Below are positions 16,316 to 24,113 of a stretch of 64,000 nt of DNA, piece after piece. Below the pieces are notes generated by a model. The model was not told where the DNA came from. It did no database searches and saw only the letters and a list, made by a program, of their open reading frames with translations. Within the stretch, counting starts at the first letter, position 1, and each line of letters opens with the position of its first letter. The translations under genes and the position numbers were made by a program. The DNA comes from Actinomycetota bacterium (GTDB taxonomy: Bacteria > Actinomycetota > Nitriliruptoria > Nitriliruptorales > Nitriliruptoraceae), in assembly GCA_019347575.1 (NCBI GenBank), contig JAHWKY010000001.1:62001-126000 (forward strand), in the 5' to 3' direction.

Positions 16316-18463
16316 ATGGATCAACCAGGACGACCAAGGCCGGGTGCCGGTCGTCCTCGGGGTCCGTCGCCAGGGGAGCCCAGGGGCAAGCCGCACCGTG
16401 TCCTGCACGAGCTGGGGCGCATCGGCGAGGCGGTCAGGGCCGCGGCGGAACCTCGCGAGCTGCTCGACGGCACGCTGTCCCACGTGCTGGCACTCGTCGG
16501 CGCGACGACCGGCTTCGGAGCCCACCTCGTCGGCGATCGCCTCGTCATCGACCGTGCGGTGCGGTCAGGGGAGCCCCAGGTCCTGGACCTCGAGCTGTCG
16601 CTGCACGAGCCTCCGTACGTGCAGCTCCGCGACGAGCCGGGCGACGTCTTGGAGGTCACGACCCATCCGGGGGTCGCATCCCGGTTCGGCAGTCCGCGAG
16701 CGATCCTGGTCCCGCTGCGCGATGCCGAGGGGAGCATCCGCGGGCTGTTCGAGCTCCACGGCGCGACGCACCTGAACGGCGACGGGCCCACGGCTGGTCT
16801 AGGTGTGGCCGCGCGGATCGTGGCGGCGGGCCTGCACCACTTCGACGTGCTCGAGGAGCTGCGTGGTGCCAACCGCAGCGTGCGCGAAGCCGAGGAATCC
16901 CTGCGCCTGGTGCTCGACACGGCCAACGATGCGTTCGTCGGGATGGACGAGAACGGCGCCATCGTCGACTGGAACCGGCGCGCCGAGGAGATCTTCGGGT
17001 GGACCGCGACCGAGGTCGTCGGCCGCGCGGTAGCCGACGTCGTCATCCCGGACCGCTTCCGCGATGAGCACTGGGAGGGCCTGGAGCGCTTCAAGCGCAC
17101 CGGCGAGGGACCCATCCTGTTCAAGCGGCTGGAGCTGCCAGCGCTGCACCGCGAGGAGCACGAGTTCGACTCCGAGATCACCATCTGGCCGAGCCGGAGC
17201 AAGGGCCGGTACCGGTTCAACGCCTTCATCCAGGACATCACCGCGCGCAAACGGCTCCAGGCCACCATCGCCCTGCGTCAGCGGATCACGAAGGCTGCGA
17301 ACGAGGCCGCCGAGCTGTCGACCGCGGTGCGCACGGCGCTCGAGGAGGTGTGCGGGCTGACGGGATGGCCCCTCGGGCACGCCTACCTCGTCTCCGAGGA
17401 CGATCCCGACATGTTGCTGCCGACGGATTGGTGGTTCGCCCGCCGCGACTCCTTCCGCAACCTTCAGGAGGTCACGTCCCGGACCACGTTCCGTCGCGGT
17501 CGCGGGTTGCCAGGTCGGGTCCTCGAGGTCGGCGAACCGGTCTGGATGCCCGACCTCGACGTCGCCGACTTCCCCCGGCGCGAGTCGGTTCTGGACCTCG
17601 GCGTCGCCAGCGCGTTCGCGTTCCCCGTCCGATCGGGGGAACGGGTCGTCGCGGTGGCCGAGTTCTTCTCGGAGGACGTCAGCCACCCCGATCCCGAGCT
17701 GCTCGCCGTCATGGGCGACATCGGCACGCAGCTGGGACGCGTGTGGGAGCGCCAGCGTGCCGAGGACGAGCTGCGCCGCGCCAACGAGGAGCTGCTCCAG
17801 ACCGACAAGCTCAAGAGCCAGTTCGTGTCGATCGTGTCACACGAGTTGCAGACCCCGCTCGTGACGATCCGAGGCTTCGGGGCGCTGGTCGAGGACCAGT
17901 GGGACGAGCTCGACGATGACGAGAAGCTGGCGCACGTCCGCGCCATCAACCGTCACGCGCGACGGATCTCGCGCATGGTCGGCGATCTACTGACCCTCTC
18001 ACGCATCCAGGCCGGCGTGATCAGCTCCTCGCCTTCGGACGTGGCGGTCCGTGGAGCCGTCGAGCAGGTCGTCGCGGACCTGGAGATCGAAGAGGTCGAG
18101 GTGAGTTGCCCTCAGGACGTCCGTATCCGTGTCGACCTCGACCACTTCATCCAGATCCTCATCAACTTCCTCTCGAACGCGCAGAAGTACGGGGCGCCAC
18201 CGTACGAGATCACGGTCGGGACGCTCGACGAGCGGGTCGAGATCGCAGTCACCGATCACGGCGAGGGTGTGCCGGAGGAGTTCGTCCCGAGCCTGTTCGA
18301 GCCCTTCACCCAGGCGGTCCGCGGCAGTGGGCAGTCGAGGGGAGCGGGTCTGGGGCTGTCCATCGTCGCCGGCCTGGTCAGGGCGAACCGCGGCACGCTG
18401 CGCTACGAGGTCGCGGCTGACGGCGGGGCGCAGTTCGGGGTCGCGTTCCCGCGGACCGGCTGA
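16316..18463 (+). CDS. Soluble multi-domain sensor histidine kinase (GAF-PAS-GAF)
   Basis: This 715-residue kinase has no membrane helices. After a basic leader come a GAF domain (about 25-185), a coiled stretch, a PAS domain with a PAC tail (about 195-315), a second GAF domain (about 320-475), a coiled coil (ERQRAEDELRRANEELLQ), HisKA with SHELQTPLVTIRGF (His509), and HATPase with NFLSNAQKYG, DHGEGVP and GAGLGLSIV. The HELQTP variant is seen in photoreceptor-like actinobacterial kinases. The stop abuts the stop of a convergent receiver gene, forming TGATCA, so that receiver is a plausible partner. Ligands of the GAF and PAS domains are unknown. Confidence 0.88.
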   Translation: MDQPGRPRPGAGRPRGPSPGEPRGKPHRVLHELGRIGEAVRAAAEPRELLDGTLSHVLALVGATTGFGAHLVGDRLVIDRAVRSGEPQVLDLELSLHEPPYVQLRDEPGDVLEVTTHPGVASRFGSPRAILVPLRDAEGSIRGLFELHGATHLNGDGPTAGLGVAARIVAAGLHHFDVLEELRGANRSVREAEESLRLVLDTANDAFVGMDENGAIVDWNRRAEEIFGWTATEVVGRAVADVVIPDRFRDEHWEGLERFKRTGEGPILFKRLELPALHREEHEFDSEITIWPSRSKGRYRFNAFIQDITARKRLQATIALRQRITKAANEAAELSTAVRTALEEVCGLTGWPLGHAYLVSEDDPDMLLPTDWWFARRDSFRNLQEVTSRTTFRRGRGLPGRVLEVGEPVWMPDLDVADFPRRESVLDLGVASAFAFPVRSGERVVAVAEFFSEDVSHPDPELLAVMGDIGTQLGRVWERQRAEDELRRANEELLQTDKLKSQFVSIVSHELQTPLVTIRGFGALVEDQWDELDDDEKLAHVRAINRHARRISRMVGDLLTLSRIQAGVISSSPSDVAVRGAVEQVVADLEIEEVEVSCPQDVRIRVDLDHFIQILINFLSNAQKYGAPPYEITVGTLDERVEIAVTDHGEGVPEEFVPSLFEPFTQAVRGSGQSRGAGLGLSIVAGLVRANRGTLRYEVAADGGAQFGVAFPRTG

Positions 18464-18934
18464 TCAGGGCGTCGTCGGTGTCCCTGGCGGATGCCGCAGG
18501 ATCGGCGCTACCAGGTCCTCGCCGTCGAGAGCGCGGCGGAACTCCCCGAGCAGGCCGATGAGGTGATCGGGTAGCTCCTGGCCGTCGAGGATGTGCTTCT
18601 CGAGGTAGGCGAACGCGCCCAGCGCGAGGGCGGGCTCCTTCTCGACGTTGGCCGGCAGCACCGAGAGGATGACGACCATGGTCTTGGGCGCTTCGCGGAC
18701 GATACGTGGCAGCGCGGTGCGTCCGTCCATCTCGGGCATGCGGATGTCGAGCAGCATCACGTCGGGCTGATGCTCGGTGGCGAGCTCGATCGCTTGCACG
18801 CCGTTCCCGGCCTCGGCCACGATCTCGAAGCGTTCGGAACGATGGAGCCGCAAGCGGATGAGTTGGCGCAGGTCGGGCTCGTCCTCCGCGATGACCACGG
18901 TGGACCGGTCGGGTACGCCGAGATGTTCGCTCAC
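18464..18934 (-). CDS. Single-domain response regulator
   Basis: This 156-residue protein has one receiver domain and no output domain. Acidic pocket EDEPD, phosphoacceptor Asp in VMLLDIRMPEMDG, Ser in VILSVLP and Lys in AYLEKH are all present. The 35-residue extension after the domain is not a recognisable DNA-binding region. GTG at 18934 was chosen because it places the receiver start normally; its ribosome site is weak. A TATACA box about 50 bases upstream may be the promoter. It converges exactly on the GAF-PAS-GAF kinase gene, suggesting a pair. Confidence 0.8.
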   Translation of the reverse strand: MSEHLGVPDRSTVVIAEDEPDLRQLIRLRLHRSERFEIVAEAGNGVQAIELATEHQPDVMLLDIRMPEMDGRTALPRIVREAPKTMVVILSVLPANVEKEPALALGAFAYLEKHILDGQELPDHLIGLLGEFRRALDGEDLVAPILRHPPGTPTTP

Positions 18935-19053
18935 GTTGGTCGTCTCACCGATCCCTCTCGACTGCTGCACTCCCGCCCCGTGTATACCAGAGGCACGACC
19001 GACCGGCGGTCCCGCCCCGTAGCCATCGAGGGTACGGGTCGCGAGCGATGCGA

Positions 19054-19122
19054 GCCGCCGACACCGCGCTGTTGGCGGCGGATGGGTGTGGGGTCTGCAT
19101 CGACGACACGGATGCGGCGTCG
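19054..19122 (-). repeat. Two-hairpin dispersed element, copy C (downstream of tRNA-Arg)
   Basis: Hairpin 1 (19054-19079) has a 10-bp stem, GCCGCCGACA against TGTTGGCGGC with one G-T pair, and loop CCGCGC. Hairpin 2 (19101-19122) is CGACGACAC against GCGGCGTCG with two mismatches and loop GGAT. Spacing is 21 bases. On the minus strand it begins ten bases after the tRNA 3' end. Confidence 0.75.
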
Positions 19123-19132
19123 CTGAAGGAGG

Positions 19133-19205
19133 CGCCCCCGGCAGGGATCGAACCTGCGGCACCTGGTTCCGGAAACCAGTGCTCTATCCACTGAGCTACG
19201 GGGGC
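19133..19205 (-). tRNA. tRNA-Arg (anticodon CCG)
   Basis: A full cloverleaf can be folded on the minus strand. The acceptor stem is GCCCCCG with CGGGGGC, followed by discriminator G. The D arm is in TAGCTCAGTGGATAGAGCA. The anticodon stem is CTGGT/ACCAG with loop TTCCGGA, giving anticodon CCG for codon CGG. The T arm contains GGTTCGATCC. No CCA is encoded; the next bases are CCT. Length is 73 bases with a short variable loop. Confidence 0.96.
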
Positions 19206-19218
19206 CTGTCACGCGAGA

Positions 19219-19318
19219 GTGCTCAAGCAGCGAAGCGGTAGCACAGCCTCGCTGAGTGCTCAAGCAGCGAAGCGGTAGCACAGCCTCACGAAGTGCTCAA
19301 GCAGCGAAGCGGTAGCAC
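19219..19318. repeat. Three tandem copies of the CAAGCAGCGAAGCGGT hairpin, 37-bp period
   Basis: Three identical 26-base units start at 19219, 19256 and 19293. Each has GTGCT, the core CAAGCAGCGAAGCGGT and AGCAC, so the ends pair around the core. The 11-base spacers (AGCCTCGCTGA, AGCCTCACGAA) are themselves similar. The array lies between tRNA-Arg and the next receiver gene. Further copies lie in the atp operon at 49670 and 54623-54682. Confidence 0.85.
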
Positions 19319-19418
19319 AACCTCACGGGTCGAGACGGTACCACGGGCCCCGTGATGGCTCCGCCCACGTCCGTGCCCGTGGCGCTACCGTTCGGGCGCA
19401 GCGTGGGAGGCGACGGCG

Positions 19419-19787
19419 GTGGCAACGAAGGTCCTCGCGGTTGACGACGACCCGGTCATCCAGCGTTTGCTCCAGGTCAACCTCGAGATGGAGGGCTACG
19501 AGGTCGAGCTGGCCGGCGACGGCGAGGAAGCACTGGCGAAGGTGCGTGCGTTCGGACCCGCCATCGTCCTCCTCGACATCATGATGCCCAAGCTCGATGG
19601 CTGGCAGGTGTGTGCGGCGATGAAGGAGGATCCGGCCCTCGAGAACATCCCGGTGGTGTTCCTGTCGGCCCGGGCCCAGGACGCGGATGTCCAGCGTGGC
19701 AACGACCTCGGCGCTGCGGCCTACATCACCAAGCCGTTCGACCCCATCGACCTGCTCGAGCTGGTCGAGGAACTCACGCGGTCGTGA
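19419..19787 (+). CDS. Single-domain response regulator (CheY-like)
   Basis: This 122-residue protein is a complete receiver domain and nothing else. It has DDDP, phosphoacceptor Asp in IVLLDIMMPKLDGW, VFLSARA, and Lys in AYITKPFDP. The start is GTG at 19419; a TACCGT -10 box lies at 19386-19391, just after the hairpin array. Its kinase is not adjacent in an operon; the two kinases upstream are candidates. It probably acts through protein contacts. Confidence 0.88.
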   Translation: MATKVLAVDDDPVIQRLLQVNLEMEGYEVELAGDGEEALAKVRAFGPAIVLLDIMMPKLDGWQVCAAMKEDPALENIPVVFLSARAQDADVQRGNDLGAAAYITKPFDPIDLLELVEELTRS

Positions 19788-19824
19788 CGGTTCGGTGCGG
19801 TTCCACGTCCTGACGCTGGGACCG

Positions 19825-19830
19825 TAGGCT
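19825..19830 (+). promoter_or_regulatory. -10 box for argS-lysA
   Basis: TAGGCT, 28 bases before the argS GTG. It is placed to serve the overlapping argS-lysA-GNAT gene string. Confidence 0.45.
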
Positions 19831-19857
19831 CGCTCGCAGCTCGCTGCCGGAGGAACC

Positions 19858-21510
19858 GTGGCACGCCCCGAGGAACTGGACCCCGTCCTGGCCGACCTGG
19901 CTGGTCGTATCCGCGCGGCGCAGCGTGCGGCAGGGCTCCCCGAGGCCGAGACCGACTTCGAGCGGCCCAAGAACCCCGACCACGGCGACTGGGCGACGTC
20001 GATCGCGCTGCGGTCGGCCAAGCAGGCGGGGCGCCCCCCGCGCGACATCGCCACCGCTCTGGTCGAGCACCTCGACCCGCCCGAGGTCGTCGACGAGGTC
20101 ACGATCGCGGGTCCCGGGTTCCTCAACTTCCGCTTCGCCCCTCGCTACTTCGAGGACGCCGTCCGGCAGGTCCTCGCCGACGGGGAGTCCTTCGGTCGAC
20201 GCAAGCGCGACGACGCCGAGCGCATCAACATCGAGTTCGTGTCGGCGAACCCGACGGGGCCGCTGCACGCGGGGCACGGCCGCTGGGCGGCAGCCGGTGA
20301 TGCGCTCGCCGAGGTGCTGGCGGCGGACGGCAACGACGTCGACCGCGAGTACTACGTCAACGACGCCGGGGAGCAGATCCGTCTGTTCGGGGAGTCGGTG
20401 CTTCTCGCGGGCCGTGGCGACCCGCTCGGGGAGGATCACTACAAGGGCGGGTACGTCGCGGACCTCGCTTCGGAGCTGCGCGAGGAGCACGGCGATGCGT
20501 TGTTCGCCTCCACGGACGAGGAGACGGTGTCGCGCGTAGCCGAGGCAGCGGTCGAGCGGATGCTCGAACACATCCGCGAGACCCTCCACCGGATGGGGGT
20601 GCACTTCGACGTCTACTTCTCGGAGCGGACCCTGCACGAACGCGACGAGATCGGGGCGGCCATCGCCGAACTGTCCGCTGCCGGCCACACCTACGAACAG
20701 GACGGCGCGAGGTTCCTGCGCACCACCGCCTTCGGTGACGACAAGGACCGGGTGCTCGTCCGTCAGGACGGCCGGCCGACGTACTTCGCGGCGGACTGCG
20801 CCTACTTCATGGACAAGCGTGATCGCGGCTACGACCGGTTGATCTACGTCTTGGGCGCCGATCATCACGGCTACCTGGGCAGGATGCGCGCCCTCGCGCG
20901 CTGCTTCGGCGTGCCCGACGACGCCCTCGAGATCCGCATCGGCCAGAACGTCAACCTGCTCCGCGGTGGCGAGCCGGTGAAGATGAGCAAGCGTGCCGGC
21001 GAGTTCGTGACCCTCGACGAGGTCGTCGAGGAGGTCGGGGCCGACGTCGCGCGCTACGTCTACCTCCGCCAGAGCCTCGACACGGCCGTCGACTTCGATC
21101 TCGACGTGGTCGCGCAGCAGTCGATGGACAACCCGGTCTACTACGTCCAGTACGCGCATGCTCGTATCGCGTCGGTGGTCCGGTACGCCGACGACAGCGG
21201 TTTCCGACCGGGAGACGCCGACACGGCTGACCTGTCCTGGCTGACGCACCCGGCGGAGGTCGAGCTGCTGCGCGGCATGGCGATGCTCCCGGAGATCGTC
21301 GCGGGGGCTGCCGAGCTGCGCGCCCCGCAGCGCGTCGCTCGTTACGCCGAGGACCTCGCGTCCTCGTTCCACCGCTTCTACACCGAGTGCCGCATCGTGC
21401 AGGAGGACGAGGGACTCGCCCGGGCACGGTACTGGCTGGCCGTCGCCGCGAAGCGCGTCCTGGGCAACGCCCTGGCCATCCTGCGCGTCTCCGCTCCGGA
21501 CCGGATGTGA
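19858..21510 (+). CDS. argS: Arginyl-tRNA synthetase
   Basis: This class I synthetase has 550 residues, the usual length. The N-terminal ArgRS additive domain is followed by the HIGH-equivalent in NPTGPLHAGHGRW, the catalytic Rossmann fold, the KMSKS-equivalent KMSKRAG, and a helical anticodon-binding domain. It charges tRNA-Arg in the cytoplasm. GTG at 19858 has GGAGG upstream. The stop overlaps the lysA start as GTGA. The argS-lysA-hom-thrC-thrB order is also that of M. tuberculosis. Confidence 0.96.
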   Translation: MARPEELDPVLADLAGRIRAAQRAAGLPEAETDFERPKNPDHGDWATSIALRSAKQAGRPPRDIATALVEHLDPPEVVDEVTIAGPGFLNFRFAPRYFEDAVRQVLADGESFGRRKRDDAERINIEFVSANPTGPLHAGHGRWAAAGDALAEVLAADGNDVDREYYVNDAGEQIRLFGESVLLAGRGDPLGEDHYKGGYVADLASELREEHGDALFASTDEETVSRVAEAAVERMLEHIRETLHRMGVHFDVYFSERTLHERDEIGAAIAELSAAGHTYEQDGARFLRTTAFGDDKDRVLVRQDGRPTYFAADCAYFMDKRDRGYDRLIYVLGADHHGYLGRMRALARCFGVPDDALEIRIGQNVNLLRGGEPVKMSKRAGEFVTLDEVVEEVGADVARYVYLRQSLDTAVDFDLDVVAQQSMDNPVYYVQYAHARIASVVRYADDSGFRPGDADTADLSWLTHPAEVELLRGMAMLPEIVAGAAELRAPQRVARYAEDLASSFHRFYTECRIVQEDEGLARARYWLAVAAKRVLGNALAILRVSAPDRM

Positions 21511-22811
21511 CCGCGTCACCCTGGCCGATGACCGCGTCCCGCGACGAGGACGGTGTCCTGTGCGTCGGTGGGATCGCGGTCACCGATCTCGCCGCCGAGT
21601 ACGGCACACCCCTGTGGGTCGTCGACGAGCACGACATCCGCGAGCGCTGCGCCGCCTACGTGACGGCGTTCAGCGGCGCGAGGGTGTGCTACGCGAGCAA
21701 GGCCTGGCCGACCGCGGGGCTCATGCAGATCGCGGTCGAGGAGGGCCTGTGGATCGACGTCGCGTCCGCGGGCGAGCTGCACACGGCACGGGTCGCCGGG
21801 GTGCCGATGGACCGGGTCGTGTTCCACGGGAACAACAAGTCCGAGGAGGAGCTGGCGCTCGCGGCCGAGCTCGAGGTCGGCCGCGTCGTGATCGACAGCT
21901 TCGACGAGCTCGACCGACTCGAACGGCTCGGCGCCCAGCGCGATCACCGCTACACGTGCTGGTTGCGGATCACTCCCGGCATCGACGCGCACACACACGA
22001 GTACGTGCGCACCGGGCACGACGACACCAAGTTCGGGTTCACGCTGTCGCTGGGTCTCGCTGACGAGGCGGTGCGTGTGGCGTCCCGTCTCGAGAACGTC
22101 CACGTGGTAGGCGTGCACGCCCACGTCGGATCGCAGATCTTCGGCACCGATCCGTTCGTCGCGAACGCCGAGGTGACGATCGAACTGATGGCGCGGTGGC
22201 GCGAGGAACACGGCGTCGCACTCGGCGAGCTCAACCTCGGCGGCGGCATGGCGATCCGCTACACGCACGAGGACCATCCCGTCGCGATCGAGCGGTACGG
22301 CGAGACCGTCCTCGCAGCGGTCACGGCAGCGTGCGCCGCTCACGACTTCCCCCCGCCCGCCCTGTTCGTCGAGCCCGGCCGGGCCATCGTCGCCCCGTCG
22401 ACGATCACCCTCTACACGATCGGGACGGTCAAGGATCTGCCCGGCCTGAGCCGCTGGATCAGCGTCGACGGCGGGATGAGCGACAACATCCGTCCCGCCC
22501 TCTACCAGGCCGAGCACGAAGTCATGCTGGCGAACCGCACCGGGGGGGCGGAAGCGCGCGCTGCGGCGGTGGTCGGCAAGCACTGCGAGTCGGGTGACCT
22601 CGTCCGTGCCCACGTGCCGCTCCCGAGCGATGTGGTCCCGGGGGACCTCCTCGCGGTCGCCGCCACCGGGGCGTACACGGCGTCCATGGCGTCCAACTAC
22701 AACCGTCTCCCGCGCCCCGCCGCCGTCCTCGTCCGTGATGGGAGCGCGCGTCCCCTCCTGCGGCGGGAGACCCTCGATGACGTCGTCGCCCGGGACGTGG
22801 TGTTGTCGTGA
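21507..22811 (+). CDS. lysA: Diaminopimelate decarboxylase
   Basis: This 434-residue PLP enzyme makes L-lysine from meso-diaminopimelate. The PLP lysine is in CYASKAW. Other fold III landmarks are HAHVGSQ, LNLGGGMAIRY, FVEPGRAIV, and the substrate-side Cys in GKHCESGD, with YNRLPRP near the end. The start is a GTG overlapping the argS stop by four bases, so translation is coupled. The next gene starts in a second GTGA overlap. Confidence 0.95.
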   Translation: MTASPWPMTASRDEDGVLCVGGIAVTDLAAEYGTPLWVVDEHDIRERCAAYVTAFSGARVCYASKAWPTAGLMQIAVEEGLWIDVASAGELHTARVAGVPMDRVVFHGNNKSEEELALAAELEVGRVVIDSFDELDRLERLGAQRDHRYTCWLRITPGIDAHTHEYVRTGHDDTKFGFTLSLGLADEAVRVASRLENVHVVGVHAHVGSQIFGTDPFVANAEVTIELMARWREEHGVALGELNLGGGMAIRYTHEDHPVAIERYGETVLAAVTAACAAHDFPPPALFVEPGRAIVAPSTITLYTIGTVKDLPGLSRWISVDGGMSDNIRPALYQAEHEVMLANRTGGAEARAAAVVGKHCESGDLVRAHVPLPSDVVPGDLLAVAATGAYTASMASNYNRLPRPAAVLVRDGSARPLLRRETLDDVVARDVVLS

Positions 22812-23350
22812 CCTCGCTGAGCGGCGGGCGGGTGCGGCTGCGTCGACTCCGGGCCGATGATCGGTCCTGGATGCTCGAGCTGGAGCAGGACCCCGACGGG
22901 GGCCTCACGGCGCGTGCCGGCCCCGCGGAACCGTGGTCGGGAGCCGACCTCGACGCCTACCTCGAGCGCCACGCCGACAGCCTGCTGTACGCGGTGGAGA
23001 CCATCGACGGGTCCCCGGTGGGCAAGTGCGTGCTGAAGGACCACGACGCGAAGAACCGTCACGCGGCGATCGGCATCAGCATCCTCTCGTCGGCACAGGG
23101 GCAGGGGTACGGCACCGAGGCGATCGCGTTGCTCGTGGACCACGGCTTCCGCCAGTACGACCTGCACAAGGTCAAGCTCGACGTGCGCGCCAGCAACGCC
23201 CGGGCGATCGCGGTGTACGGGAAGCTGGGGTTCCAGGTCGATGTCCGCCGCCGCGAAGCGCGCTACCGCGACGGCGGGGTCCACGATGTGCTCGACATGA
23301 GCCTGCGGCAGGGTGCGTGGGAGGCCGTCCGAGAGGAGCTGCTCGGGTGA
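22808..23350 (+). CDS. GNAT family N-acetyltransferase (RimJ/RimL type)
   Basis: This 180-residue acetyltransferase is of the type that modifies protein N-termini or small amines. It opens GGRVRLRRLRADD, has the acetyl-CoA binding motif SAQGQGYGTEA, and ends with the VRASNARAIAVYGKLGF motif. It starts in a GTGA overlap with lysA and ends in a GTGA overlap with a second GNAT gene. The two GNATs are similar in plan and probably arose by duplication. Substrate unknown. Confidence 0.85.
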   Translation: MTSLSGGRVRLRRLRADDRSWMLELEQDPDGGLTARAGPAEPWSGADLDAYLERHADSLLYAVETIDGSPVGKCVLKDHDAKNRHAAIGISILSSAQGQGYGTEAIALLVDHGFRQYDLHKVKLDVRASNARAIAVYGKLGFQVDVRRREARYRDGGVHDVLDMSLRQGAWEAVREELLG

Positions 23351-23889
23351 CGGCGGGGCGGGGTGTCCTGACCGGTGAGCGCGTCCGTCTTCGCGCGGTC
23401 GCCCTCGAGGACCTCGACCGGCTGGTCGAGAGCCGCAACGACGAGCAGGTCCTCGTCACGGCGCGACTCGACGCCGCCGGGCCGGTCAGCCGCACCGAGG
23501 GTGAGGCGTGGGTTCGCGACCCCGGTCCCGACGTGCTCGTGCGCTTCGCGATCGTCGCCCACGACCGTGACCGCGTCGCGGGTACGGTCACGCTCGAAGG
23601 CCACGAACGGGTCTCACGGGTCGCGCGGCTGGGCATCCAGCTCCACCCCGACTCCCGCGGTCGGGGGTTGGGCACCGACGCGGTCCGCACCGTCGTGCGC
23701 TACGCCTTCGATCAGCTGAACCTGCGCCGCGTGTGGCTCGGTGTGCAGGACGACCAGGCGGTAGCACTCGGCTGCTACGGCAAGGCGGGGTTCGTCGAGG
23801 AGGGTCGCCTACGCGACGAGGTGTGGCGCGATGGCGCGTGGCACGACCTCGTCATCATGAGCGTGCTCCAGCACGAGTGGCGCGGATGA
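23347..23889 (+). CDS. GNAT family N-acetyltransferase (second copy)
   Basis: This 180-residue protein has the same plan as the preceding gene: GERVRLRAVALED at the N-terminus, DSRGRGLGTDAVRTVV for acetyl-CoA, and AVALGCYGKAGFVEEG near the end. Identical length and adjacency suggest a tandem duplication that has since diverged. It is translationally coupled on both sides, with GTGA before it and ATGA after it. Substrate unknown. Confidence 0.85.
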   Translation: MTAGRGVLTGERVRLRAVALEDLDRLVESRNDEQVLVTARLDAAGPVSRTEGEAWVRDPGPDVLVRFAIVAHDRDRVAGTVTLEGHERVSRVARLGIQLHPDSRGRGLGTDAVRTVVRYAFDQLNLRRVWLGVQDDQAVALGCYGKAGFVEEGRLRDEVWRDGAWHDLVIMSVLQHEWRG

Positions 23890-24113
23890 TCGGACTGGCC
23901 GCGGAACAGGTCGCGCTCCCGCCCGAGACCATCGTGCGGGTGCGGGACGGGTACGCGCTGATCGAGACGCCATCACGCCGCGACTTCCGCGACGGCAACA
24001 TCATCGAGGTGGGAGAGCCGGACACGACGGCAGCCAGCCTGTACCGACGCCTCGGGTTCCGGCCGCACAGCCACCTCATGGTCGTCAAGCAGCGAGCGAC
24101 GCCACGTGGCTGA
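23886..24113 (+). CDS. GNAT remnant: N-terminal and C-terminal ends without the middle
   Basis: This 75-residue reading frame joins what looks like the start of a GNAT-type protein (RVRDGYALIETPSRRDFRDG, residues 18-37) to a typical GNAT C-terminal motif (ASLYRRLGFRPHSHLMVVK, residues 50-68). The acetyl-CoA-binding middle, normally over 100 residues, is missing. It therefore looks like an in-frame internal deletion that kept both ends and the coupled start (ATGA overlap with the second GNAT). It is unlikely to be an active enzyme. The next gene overlaps its end by eight bases. Confidence 0.6.
   Translation: MIGLAAEQVALPPETIVRVRDGYALIETPSRRDFRDGNIIEVGEPDTTAASLYRRLGFRPHSHLMVVKQRATPRG

Noticed and set aside
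19219-19318. CRISPR array
   Set aside because: Only three units. The spacers are 11 bases and similar to each other, and the same unit occurs singly elsewhere; no cas gene is near.
19774-21519. Long open frame of about 580 codons on the minus strand opposite argS
   Set aside because: High-GC third-position bias in argS keeps the opposite frame open. The translation has no family motifs and argS is unmistakable.
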